Shown in pieces: positions 33,582 to 41,473 of a DNA stretch of 64,000 nucleotides (position 1 is the stretch's first letter; each line of letters opens with the position of its first letter). This DNA comes from Alphaproteobacteria bacterium (GTDB lineage Bacteria; Myxococcota_A; UBA796; GCA-2862545). Under the pieces are notes generated by a model, which was given only the letters and a program-made list of their open reading frames with translations, searched no databases and was not told where the DNA came from. Made by a program: the position numbers and the translations under genes. The stretch covers positions 1 to 64,000 of the forward strand of contig JACKER010000015.1 of NCBI GenBank assembly GCA_020632925.1, written 5' to 3'.

Positions 33582-34895
33582 TCAGCGGGGGAGGAAGGTG
33601 CCGTCGGCCTGGAACGCTGGGGCCGTCTGCGGGAAGTCGGCCTCCGACAGCGCCTTGACCGCGGCGATCACCTGGTTGGCGGGGTCCGGCGCCGGGATGC
33701 CCCCGTCGTGCTGCAACGTCGGGAGGAGCTTGCCGCTCACCAGCTTGCCGTCGGCGCCGAGCGTGACCTCGAGGACCCCGCTGAAGCCGAGCGGGCCGGT
33801 GAGCCGGAAGCTGCCGAAGGTCGCGAAGTTGCCCATCGAGTAGACCACGAGGTGGCCGTCCACGAGCTCCATGCCGCGCCAGACGTGCGGCCCGTGGCCG
33901 AGGACCAGGTCCGCGCCCGCACCGATGGCCGTGCGCGCGAAGCGACGGAGGTGGCCGCGCTTCTCGTCGTAGAAGATCTCCATCTTGTCGGGCACGTGGG
34001 TCGCCTTCGAGCCCTCGGCGCCGCCGTGGAAGCTCACGATGACCCAGTCCGCCTGCGAGCGCGCCATGCCGACCAGCGCCTTCACCTCGCGCTCGTCGTT
34101 GATGTAGTTGCTGTTCGGGTTCGAGTGGAACGCGACCAGCGCGACCCGGTGCCCGTCGACCTCCTTCACCGCGATGGTGCCCGGTCGGCCCGAGACCACC
34201 ATGCCCGCGTCCGCCAGCGCCTTCTCCGTCTGCAGCCGGCACTCGGGACCGAAGTCCTCGGCGTGGTTGTTCGCGTTGGACAGCAGGTCGAAGCCGGCCT
34301 CGGCGTAGGTCGCCGCGTACCGCGTGGGCGTGCGGAACGCGTAGCAGTTCTCGCCGGGCTTGCACTTCTCCGTCCTCCCGCCGTCGCACAGGGGACCTTC
34401 GAGGTTGCCGAAGGTCAGGTCGGCGTCGGCGAGCAGCTCGCGGACCTCGTCCAGCTCGTGCTCGGGGCCCTGGGGCGGGAAGTTCGGCGACGGGAAGTCG
34501 CTGCCGATCATGAGATCGCCGACCGCGCGCAGGCGGAGGGTGGTCCCGGGCGGCAGCGGGGCCCGAGGGGTGGGCGGCGAGGTCCGGGCGCGCTCGAGGA
34601 GGGCGACGTGGGCCCGGGCCTGGTCGAGGAACACGCGGAGGTCCGGTCGGTCCGGCTGCAACGCCTCCACGCGGCTCCACTGCTCGACGACACCGGCCCA
34701 GTCGTCGTCGTTCCAGAGCATCCAGCCGAGCTCCCAGCGGCAGTCGGCGTTGTCGGGCGCCTGCTCGACGCACGTGCGGAAGGCGGCGGTGGCAGCCGGG
34801 AGGTCCTTCTCGCCGACGGCGGCGACGCCCTGGGCGAGGAGCTCTTCGGGGGTGGCGGCGGCGGCGAGGGAGAGGAGGGCGAGCAGGGAAGGCAT
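33582..34895 (-). CDS. CapA-family metallophosphatase-like protein with TPR region
   Basis: A 437-residue exported protein. A signal peptide (MPSLLALLSLAAAA) is followed by two TPR-like helices pairs (residues 15-95). The rest is a CapA/PgsA-type calcineurin-like fold: AVGDLMIGSDFP, GNLEGPL, SNANNHAEDFG, VSFHGGAEG and GHGPHVWRGMEL carry the metal-binding Asp, Asn and His residues. CapA-type proteins act in the making or anchoring of poly-gamma-glutamate and related capsule; no other cap genes are near. The start ATG 34895 is directly followed by the signal. It lies 4 bp before the sigma-factor start and may head that operon. Confidence 0.85.
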   Translation of the reverse strand: MPSLLALLSLAAAATPEELLAQGVAAVGEKDLPAATAAFRTCVEQAPDNADCRWELGWMLWNDDDWAGVVEQWSRVEALQPDRPDLRVFLDQARAHVALLERARTSPPTPRAPLPPGTTLRLRAVGDLMIGSDFPSPNFPPQGPEHELDEVRELLADADLTFGNLEGPLCDGGRTEKCKPGENCYAFRTPTRYAATYAEAGFDLLSNANNHAEDFGPECRLQTEKALADAGMVVSGRPGTIAVKEVDGHRVALVAFHSNPNSNYINDEREVKALVGMARSQADWVIVSFHGGAEGSKATHVPDKMEIFYDEKRGHLRRFARTAIGAGADLVLGHGPHVWRGMELVDGHLVVYSMGNFATFGSFRLTGPLGFSGVLEVTLGADGKLVSGKLLPTLQHDGGIPAPDPANQVIAAVKALSEADFPQTAPAFQADGTFLPR

Positions 34896-34934
34896 GGCCC
34901 TTGGTATCGCGGTATGCCTGGAGGGGGAGGGACC

Positions 34935-35399
34935 GTGCGCTCCTGGATGCTCGTGGCGTTGGTGGCGCTGAGTGGCTGCGAGAGGGTCCGCGCTGCGGCG
35001 CACGCGTTCACCGCGCCTTCGGACGAGCTCGGGGCAGACCAGCCGGTCGCGCTGGTGGGTGAGGCGCTGCCCGTGGACGGCGAGCCCGGGGACACGGGGA
35101 ACACCGAGGCCGCGGCACCAGCGCCCGAGGTGGAGAAGGGCATCCACGTCGGGAACGACAACGGGGTGCACGTGGGCCGCGAGGGCGACGACCGCGGGGT
35201 CGCCGTCGGCGGGGAGCACGGCGTCCTCATCGGCGATCAGGAGGACGTGAACGGCGTCCGCGTGGGCGGCGAGAAGGGCGTGATGGTCGGCAAGGACGAC
35301 GAGACCAAGGGGGTCCGCGTCGGGGGCGAGAAGGGCGTGGAGGTGGGCGACAAGGGCCTGTCGATCGGCGGCAAGACCGTCATCGGCAAGAAGAAGTAG
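34935..35399 (+). CDS. Small lipoprotein with glycine/valine repeats
   Basis: A 154-residue lipoprotein. GTG 34935 follows GGGAGGG; the signal MLVALVALSGC has a lipobox L-S-G-C. From residue 70 on, the protein consists of about eight units of G-V-x-V-G-x-x, separated by Glu/Asp/Lys, for example NGVRVGGEKGVMVGK. Such short Gly-Val repeats may form a beta-roll or helix, but the unit is not one of the named families I know. It ends in three lysines. It is divergent from the CapA-like gene (39 bp between starts). Confidence 0.6.
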   Translation: MRSWMLVALVALSGCERVRAAAHAFTAPSDELGADQPVALVGEALPVDGEPGDTGNTEAAAPAPEVEKGIHVGNDNGVHVGREGDDRGVAVGGEHGVLIGDQEDVNGVRVGGEKGVMVGKDDETKGVRVGGEKGVEVGDKGLSIGGKTVIGKKK

Positions 35400-35422
35400 C
35401 CGCCCACCTCCTCGGGTTCACG

Positions 35423-36847
35423 TCAGAACCGGCGACCGCCGCCGCCGCGTCCACCGCCGCGACCCATGCCCATGCCGCCCATCCGACGGCCTCCGCCCAT
35501 GCCCATGCCCGGACGGCCCATGCCGCGGGCGCCGCGCTGGCGCATCATCTTCCGCATCTGGAGACGGCGGGCGCGACGCAGCCGGCGACGCTGACCGCGG
35601 AGCTGCTGGAGCTGGGCCATCTTCACGTCGTCGCTCCCCTGGCTCGCGAGGATCTGGCGGGCCTGGAGCTCGAGCGCGGCCTCGCGCGCGGCCAGCGCGT
35701 TGTCGTCGAGCGCGGCGAGCGACGGGTCGACCGCCATGTCGTCGTGCTCGGCCTTCTCGTCCTCGTCGTCGTCGTCGCTGGACCAGGCGTTCCACAGGGC
35801 GGCGGCACCCGCGACGCCCGCGGCGGCCACACCGACCGCACCGACCGCGGCCACGCCCGCGCCCACGCCGCCGACCATCGCGGCGGTCTTGAACCAGGAG
35901 CTCCCCTGGGCCTCCTCGGGGGCGGCCTCCGGAGCGGCCTCGACCTCCTCGCCGGCGGCGAGGCTCTCCTGGGCGTCGTGCACGAGGACGCGCGCGACCG
36001 ACTGCAGCCCGGTGTGGGTGTAGTAGTCGGTGGTCGCGTCGAGCGTGGCGGCGAGCACGTCCATGCCCTTGTCCGCGACGTTGACCAGCGAGCCGAGCTG
36101 GCTGGCGAGCGACTGCTGCGTCAGGCCGCGGGCGGCGACGAACTCGGAGACGTAGGCCGCGCCGCTGTCCAGCGTGGACAGGATGAAGCCCTTCTGCTCC
36201 TCGGGGTTGCCGCCGGGCAGCAGGTCCTTGATCGAGCCGAACAGCGGGTTGCTGGTCAGGATGCTGGTGTCGACACCGCGGACGATGTCGCCGATCTTCT
36301 GGATGAAGGCCGGCCCGAGCGGGAGGATGCCGTCGATCGTGATCCAGGCCGCGAGGCGCATCATGTCGGCCTTCGCGTACGTCGCGAGCGCGGCCGGGAA
36401 GGCCTGGGCCTCGGCGAGGGAGTGGACCGGCAGCCCGCGCAGGAGCGCGAACGCGGCGACCTCGGCCGCGAGCTTGAGCGCGGCGTCGATGGCCTGCGTG
36501 GTGTCGGGCTTCGGCGTGACCTTGGAGAAGATCGACAGGAACGAGAGCGCCCCCCCGACCTGGTTCGCGGCGACCGCGGCGGCTGCCACCTTGTCGGCGG
36601 TGTCGACCGCGGCGAAGACCTTGATGGCGCGACCGTAGTGCGGCTCCTTGTGGAACAGCGCGAGCGAGCGCTCCTTGATCCGCGCGACCTCGGCGGGATC
36701 GGTGACGCCCAGGTAGACCTCGATGGCCTGCTCGAGCGAGGTGACGTTGGTCCACTCGCCCGGGACCACGTAGTCCAGGGCCCCGAGGACCATGGGGGTG
36801 ACCTTGGCGTCCGCCAGCGCGGCGAGCTGCTGCTGGATGTCCGACAC
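35423..36847 (-). CDS. Uncharacterised protein with glycine-zipper membrane segment and Met/Gly/Arg tail
   Basis: A 474-residue protein that I cannot assign. Residues 1-310 are helical. A Gly/Ala/Val-rich hydrophobic segment (GGVGAGVAAVGAVGVAAAGVAG, part; about 338-365) is followed by an acidic patch (SSDDDDEDE), a charged helix and a tail of about 35 residues rich in G, M and R (R-G-M-G-R-P-G-M-G-M-G-G-G). The tail looks like an RGG-type low-complexity region that could bind RNA or acidic surfaces. GTG 36847 has GGAGGAAGC upstream. Unknown role, possibly membrane-associated. Confidence 0.55.
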   Translation of the reverse strand: MSDIQQQLAALADAKVTPMVLGALDYVVPGEWTNVTSLEQAIEVYLGVTDPAEVARIKERSLALFHKEPHYGRAIKVFAAVDTADKVAAAAVAANQVGGALSFLSIFSKVTPKPDTTQAIDAALKLAAEVAAFALLRGLPVHSLAEAQAFPAALATYAKADMMRLAAWITIDGILPLGPAFIQKIGDIVRGVDTSILTSNPLFGSIKDLLPGGNPEEQKGFILSTLDSGAAYVSEFVAARGLTQQSLASQLGSLVNVADKGMDVLAATLDATTDYYTHTGLQSVARVLVHDAQESLAAGEEVEAAPEAAPEEAQGSSWFKTAAMVGGVGAGVAAVGAVGVAAAGVAGAAALWNAWSSDDDDEDEKAEHDDMAVDPSLAALDDNALAAREAALELQARQILASQGSDDVKMAQLQQLRGQRRRLRRARRLQMRKMMRQRGARGMGRPGMGMGGGRRMGGMGMGRGGGRGGGGRRF

Positions 36848-36941
36848 GCTTCCTCCTGTCAGGATGGGTGGCGGACCATAGCACCGGGCAGCCCGGGGGG
36901 CGGTGTCGGCGGTCTGTCGGGGATCGTCGGCGGGGGATCGT

Positions 36942-37640
36942 TCAGAGCCGGAGGCGCGCACCGATGCCGAGACCCGACTGGTTGTCGAGCTCGCCCGGCG
37001 ACAGGATCAGGTACTGCCCGAAGACGTGCAGGTCCTCGGTGACCTTGAAGCCGAGGGTCAGCTCGTTCTCGGTGAGCAGATCGTCGACCGGGCCGCCGCC
37101 GATGCCCGCGAGCCAGCGGTACTTGCCGAACAGACGTCCGGTCTCGATGCCGAAGCCGATCTCGGTGCCGGCCACGGGGGCTGCGATCAGGACGGCGTCG
37201 GCGTTGCTGCGCTCCCACTCGCCCGCGCTGCCGAGGAAGAGCCCGAGCGTGAGGTCCCAGTTGCCGCGCCCCAGGACGTCGAACCCGGCGGACAGGCGGC
37301 CGACACCGGCGAAGTCCGAGCCGGGCGTGTAGCGGATCTCGCCGCCGAGGTAGGCGTCGCGCTCGCCGACGAGCCGCGCGCTGAGCTGGTGGCCCGGGAC
37401 CTCCGGGAGGAACTGGAGGCCGTACTGGAAGACCAGGTGGTCGCCGTGGTCGACGTCGAGGTCGACGTCGTCCTCGTCGTCGTCGTCGGCCACCACGACA
37501 TCGCCGACCACCACGACGGACGCGACCGGGGGCGCCTCTCCCTCCTCGCAGTCCACGACGTCCAGATCGAGGCCGGGTGCGTCGATCGAGACGTGGTCAC
37601 AGGCATGGGCGAGGGATGCGGACAGGGCGATGGCGAGCAC
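36942..37640 (-). CDS. Small outer-membrane beta-barrel-like protein
   Basis: A 232-residue exported protein. GTG 37640 has GGAGGAACC before it; the signal peptide is VLAIALSASLAHA. Two cysteines and an acidic stretch (ADDDDEDDVDLDVDHGD) come before a region of alternating polar/apolar strands (DHLVFQYGLQFLP, DAYLGGEIRYTP, ELTLGFKVTEDLHVFGQYL), ending in GLGIGARLRL, as in small beta-barrel porins. Function unknown. It lies 94 bp upstream of the preceding glycine-tail gene in the same direction and might share its transcript. Confidence 0.6.
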   Translation of the reverse strand: MLAIALSASLAHACDHVSIDAPGLDLDVVDCEEGEAPPVASVVVVGDVVVADDDDEDDVDLDVDHGDHLVFQYGLQFLPEVPGHQLSARLVGERDAYLGGEIRYTPGSDFAGVGRLSAGFDVLGRGNWDLTLGLFLGSAGEWERSNADAVLIAAPVAGTEIGFGIETGRLFGKYRWLAGIGGGPVDDLLTENELTLGFKVTEDLHVFGQYLILSPGELDNQSGLGIGARLRL

Positions 37641-37704
37641 GGGTTCCTCCAGGGCTGCCCGTACCGACACCGCGATCCTCGAAACCCGCTACCGAACCCG
37701 ATCA

Positions 37705-37801
37705 GGTGTCAGGACGTGATCATTGATCTTTTCCCGCTGATCATCGGCGTTCGACGGTTGCGGGGCGCACGGGAAATCAGCAATCATCAAGTCCTGACAC
37801 C
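37705..37801. repeat. Long inverted repeat / hairpin element
   Basis: Two arms starting GGTGTCAGGAC face each other, 97 bp from end to end. Compared with the reverse complement of the right arm, the left arm matches 18 of its first 20 bases and about 27 of 32, and a smaller pairing continues inside. The terminal 11 bp are perfect. It lies in a non-coding gap between the barrel protein and the SulP gene and resembles a REP/MITE-like non-autonomous element. No transposase is present in the window. Confidence 0.6.
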
Positions 37802-37880
37802 CGTGACGGGGTTCACCCGTGACGGGGTTCGCGGAAAATCCGTGGTGCCGTGACGGATCTTCCGTGCCGGCCGTCACGGG
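37799..37880. promoter_or_regulatory. Cluster of CGTGACGG motifs upstream of the SulP gene
   Basis: ACCCGTGACGGGGTTC occurs twice in tandem (37799-37814 and 37815-37830). Each copy holds the near-palindrome CCCGT-G-ACGGG. A third copy, GCCGTGACGG, lies at 37847-37856, and the inverse CCGTCACGGG at 37871-37880. Four copies in about 80 bp just before the transporter suggest a regulator-binding region. The gap 37641-37933 holds this cluster and the hairpin, no gene. Confidence 0.45.
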
Positions 37881-37933
37881 ACGCGCGCCAACCCTGGGTT
37901 CGGCCGTGGCCCGATCCTTGCTTTTCGCGCAGC

Positions 37934-39736
37934 GTGCCCGATTCCCTGAGCCAGAACGCGCGCCACCGCCGAGTCGAGGCCGGTGCCTGGCGCCTCTTCC
38001 CCGCGCTCGGGAGCCTGCGGGCCTACTCGTTCTCGGATGCACGAGCGGACCTCCTCGCCGGCCTCTCCGTCGCCACCATGGCCGTCCCGCAGGCCATGGC
38101 CTACGCCCTCGTCGCGGGGATGCCACCCGAGCACGGGCTGTACACCGCGATCGTGCTCACGGCGGTCGGAGCGTTCTTCGACAGCTCCCGACACCTCGTG
38201 AACGGCCCCACCAACGCCATCTCGATCGCCGTGCTCTCGGCGCTCGCGTTCCTGCCCGCGGAGGAACGGCTCAACGCGGCCGCCGTGCTCGCGCTGATGA
38301 TGGGCGCGATGCAGGTCGGCATCTTCGCGCTCCGGTTGGGCGACCTGACGCGCTACGTCTCGCACTCGGTCATCGTGGGGTTCACCGCCGGGGCCGGCGC
38401 GCTGCTCGTGCTCAACCAGGTCAAGAACCTGCTGGGTCTGCACGGGATGGGGGACGCGCACGATCACTTCGTCGTCCGCTTCTGGAAGACGCTGTCCGAG
38501 GGCGGAGAGGTACACCTCCCGTCGCTGGCCGTCGGCGTGGTCACGATGGTGCTGCTGGTGGTGTTGCGCCAGGCCAAGCGCCGAATCGGGTGGAACCTGT
38601 TCCCCGAGCTGCTGATCACGGTGATGGCGGTCTCCTGGGGAGCGGCCTGGCTGCACGTCGACGGGCTCGCGCTCATCGGGGAGATCCCGAGCCGGTTGCC
38701 CTCGCTCGCCCTGCCGCACGCGGACGCCGAGCTCGTCCGTGACCTGGCCCCCAGCGCCCTCGCCCTCGCCACCCTGGGGCTGCTCGAGGCGCTGTCCATG
38801 GCGAAGGTGTTGTCGCGTCAGACGCACATCCGCCTCGACCTGAACCAGCAGGTCCTCTCGGAGGGCATGGCGAACACGGTCGGCAGCGTCTTCCAGTGCT
38901 TCCCTGGCGCGGGGTCGCTGACCCGCTCGGCCATCAACCACCAGGCGGGCAGCGCGTCCCAGTGGTCCGCGATCGTCTCCGCGGTGGCCGTCGCCCTCAT
39001 CGTCCTGCTGTTCGGCTCCTACGCCCGGTACATCCCGAAGGCCTGCCTCGCCGGCTCGCTCGTCGTCACCGCCTTCCGCATGGTGGACTTCCCCTCGCTG
39101 CGGTACCACCTGCGCGCCAGCAGCTTCGACGCCGGCATCGTCGTCGTCACGGCGCTCTCCGCCGTGCTGATCTCGGTCGAGTTCTGCGTCCTCATCGGCG
39201 TCTTCCTGTCCTTCATGCTCGCCGTGCCGCGCGCCGGCCGCATGCTGCTCACGGAGTTCGTGGTCACCCAGGAGCGGGTCATCCACGAGCGCATGCCCGA
39301 CGAGGGCGTGTGCTCTCGTATCCTCATCTTCGGCCTCGAAGGCGAGATGTTCTTCGGAGCTGCCGCGAACCTGGAGGCGCACTTCGAGGCCATCCTCGAC
39401 CGCATCGAGCCCGGGGTCCGAGTGGTCGTCCTGCGCCTCAAGCGGGTCCGCAACCCGGACGCGGTGTGCATCCACCTGCTCGAGACCTTCCTGCACGAGG
39501 TGGCGGCCCGCGACGCGAAGGTCATCCTGTGCGGGGTGCGCGAGGACCTGGAGGACGCGCTGCGCCGGGTGGAGCTGGACATCCCCGCGGACCGGATCTT
39601 CAGCGAGCAGACCGTGCGGAACACCAGCACCCTGATGGCGGTCAAGCGAGCCTACGAGCTCGTCGGGGACGACTTCTGCGAGCACTGCCCGCGCCGTGAT
39701 CCAGAGGCGCGGAACGACCTCTACTACATGATCTGA
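37934..39736 (+). CDS. SulP-family anion transporter with STAS domain
   Basis: A 600-residue SulP/SLC26-type transporter (sulfate or bicarbonate). After a short N-terminus (F-P-A-L-G-S-L-R-A-Y) about ten to twelve membrane helices follow, including the sulfate-transporter signature G-L-S-V-A-T-M-A-V-P-Q-A-M-A-Y and the G-A-G-S-L-T-R-S-A motif. A STAS regulatory domain (about 455-560: R-I-L-I-F-G-L-E-G-E-M-F-F-G) ends the protein. A C-terminal C-E-H-C-P could bind a metal. The start is unclear: the frame is open from a GTG at 37850, and I prefer GTG 37934, which gives the usual N-terminal length. Which anion it carries cannot be told. Confidence 0.85.
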   Translation: MPDSLSQNARHRRVEAGAWRLFPALGSLRAYSFSDARADLLAGLSVATMAVPQAMAYALVAGMPPEHGLYTAIVLTAVGAFFDSSRHLVNGPTNAISIAVLSALAFLPAEERLNAAAVLALMMGAMQVGIFALRLGDLTRYVSHSVIVGFTAGAGALLVLNQVKNLLGLHGMGDAHDHFVVRFWKTLSEGGEVHLPSLAVGVVTMVLLVVLRQAKRRIGWNLFPELLITVMAVSWGAAWLHVDGLALIGEIPSRLPSLALPHADAELVRDLAPSALALATLGLLEALSMAKVLSRQTHIRLDLNQQVLSEGMANTVGSVFQCFPGAGSLTRSAINHQAGSASQWSAIVSAVAVALIVLLFGSYARYIPKACLAGSLVVTAFRMVDFPSLRYHLRASSFDAGIVVVTALSAVLISVEFCVLIGVFLSFMLAVPRAGRMLLTEFVVTQERVIHERMPDEGVCSRILIFGLEGEMFFGAAANLEAHFEAILDRIEPGVRVVVLRLKRVRNPDAVCIHLLETFLHEVAARDAKVILCGVREDLEDALRRVELDIPADRIFSEQTVRNTSTLMAVKRAYELVGDDFCEHCPRRDPEARNDLYYMI

Positions 39737-39762
39737 GTTAGGTCGGGCCGCCGGGAGGTTGG

Positions 39763-41442
39763 ATGTACCGCGACGTGCTCGTGCTGGGTGGGGCCGGACT
39801 GGTCGGGATGCAGGTCTGTCGACGGGTGTCGATCGAGCTGAAGCCGACGCGGGTGGTGGTGGCCTCGCTGCTCGAGCGGGAGGCGCGGGAGGCCGTCGAG
39901 CGCCTGCGGGCCGAGTTCCCCGACGTCCAGTTCAACCCCGAGTGGGGCAACCTGTTCGTGCCGGAGGACCTCGCGAACGAGCCGCGCGGCCGGATCCTCG
40001 CGGACCGTGCCCAGCGCAAGCGGCTGCTCGACTCGCTCTACGGCGACTTCGACGCGGCCTTCGCCACCAACCACCTCGCCCAGATGATCCGCCGCCACCG
40101 TCCCGAGGTCGTGGTGGACTGCGTCAACACGGCCACCGGCCTGTCGTACCAGGACGTGTTCCAGGGTGCCGCCAAGGTGCGCGAGTGGCTCGGCGACGAC
40201 GGCGGCTTCGACCCCAAGGGGACGGAGGACCTCGAGACCTTCCTGTTGTCGCAGTCCGTGCCGCAGATCGTGCGCCACGTGCGCGTGCTGCAGCGCGCGA
40301 CCACCGAGTGCCGCACCCGCGTCTACGTGAAGGTCGGCACCACGGGGACGGGCGGCATGGGCATGAACATTCCGTACACCCACTCCGAGGACAAGCCGTC
40401 GCAGGTGCTGCTCGCGAAGACCGAGGCCGCCTTCGGGCACACGGGGCTGCTCTTCCTGCTCGCCCGCACGCCCGACGCGCCCATCGTCAAGGAGGTCAAG
40501 CCGGCCGCGATGATCGGGTACAAGGGCGTCCGAACGATGTCCGTGACCGACAAGCACGGCAGCTCCGAGCTGTTCGAGCCCGTCGAGCGCGCGGTGGGCG
40601 GTGAGCTCGACCTGCGGGAGGAGCCCTCCGCGTACACCTCGACCGGCCGGCTCCAGCTCTCGGTCGTCGACACCGGCGAGAACGGCGTCTTCACGCGTGG
40701 GGAGTTCGCTGCCATCACGGCGCTCGGGCAGATGGAGTACGTCACGCCCGAGGAGATCGCGCGCAGCGTCGTGCACGAGATCCGGGGCCAGAACACGGGC
40801 CAGGACGTGATCAGCGCCATCGACGGCACCGTGATGGACCCGTCGTACAAGGCCGGCCTCGTGCGCCAGGCCGCCATGCACGACCTGCACCAGGCGGAGT
40901 CGGACTCGGGCATGCCGTCGATCGCGCTCGGTCGCCTCGGGCCCCCCGAGCTCTCGAAGCTGCTCTTCGAGGCGCAGCTCCTCAAGGAGACCTTCGGGAC
41001 CCTGCCCGGCGTGCTCGGCGAGGACACGGAGCCCCGCTCCGCGGCGGAGATCTCGGCCAGGCTGGCGGAGCGACTGCGGACCAGCGAGGTGCGGACGCTC
41101 GCGCCCTCCATCGGCATCCCCATCCTCGCGGCGGACGGTCGCACGCTCCTGCGCGGTCCACGGGTGAACGTGCCCGAGGTCCAGGGCCACCGGAAGGTCG
41201 TGTCGCTCGACGATGCGGAGCGGCGCGACGCCTGGGCACGCAAGGGGTGGGTCGATCTGCGCCCCGCCAACATGGAGGCGTGGACGGGTCGCATCCGGAA
41301 GATGATCGCCGCCCGCGCGCAGCTGCGTGACGCCGGCTCCGCGGCTGCCAGCCTCCACAGCTACCTTCCGTCGACGTTCGAGATCGGGGAGGTGGTGGCC
41401 TGGATCTTCAACAACGAGATGGGCGGCTACCGCATCAAGTAG
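39763..41442 (+). CDS. Large NAD(P)-binding Rossmann protein, unknown
   Basis: A 559-residue protein. The N-terminus VLVLGGAGLVGMQVCRR is a G-x-x-G-x-x-G dinucleotide loop of the epimerase/dehydratase type. Downstream, V-V-V-D-C-V-N-T-A-T-G and V-Y-V-K-V-G-T-T-G-T-G-G-M-G-M-N-I-P-Y-T-H fit strand 4/5 positions. The Y-x-x-x-K pair is not evident. The last 250 residues do not resemble a family I know. ATG 39763 has GGGAGG before it. The kinase gene starts 31 bp after it, in the same direction. Cytoplasmic. It is well conserved in composition, so it is surely a gene; its reaction is unknown. Confidence 0.65.
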   Translation: MYRDVLVLGGAGLVGMQVCRRVSIELKPTRVVVASLLEREAREAVERLRAEFPDVQFNPEWGNLFVPEDLANEPRGRILADRAQRKRLLDSLYGDFDAAFATNHLAQMIRRHRPEVVVDCVNTATGLSYQDVFQGAAKVREWLGDDGGFDPKGTEDLETFLLSQSVPQIVRHVRVLQRATTECRTRVYVKVGTTGTGGMGMNIPYTHSEDKPSQVLLAKTEAAFGHTGLLFLLARTPDAPIVKEVKPAAMIGYKGVRTMSVTDKHGSSELFEPVERAVGGELDLREEPSAYTSTGRLQLSVVDTGENGVFTRGEFAAITALGQMEYVTPEEIARSVVHEIRGQNTGQDVISAIDGTVMDPSYKAGLVRQAAMHDLHQAESDSGMPSIALGRLGPPELSKLLFEAQLLKETFGTLPGVLGEDTEPRSAAEISARLAERLRTSEVRTLAPSIGIPILAADGRTLLRGPRVNVPEVQGHRKVVSLDDAERRDAWARKGWVDLRPANMEAWTGRIRKMIAARAQLRDAGSAAASLHSYLPSTFEIGEVVAWIFNNEMGGYRIK

Positions 41443-41473
41443 ACGTGGTATCCATGCGGGCGGAGCCGCCTGC

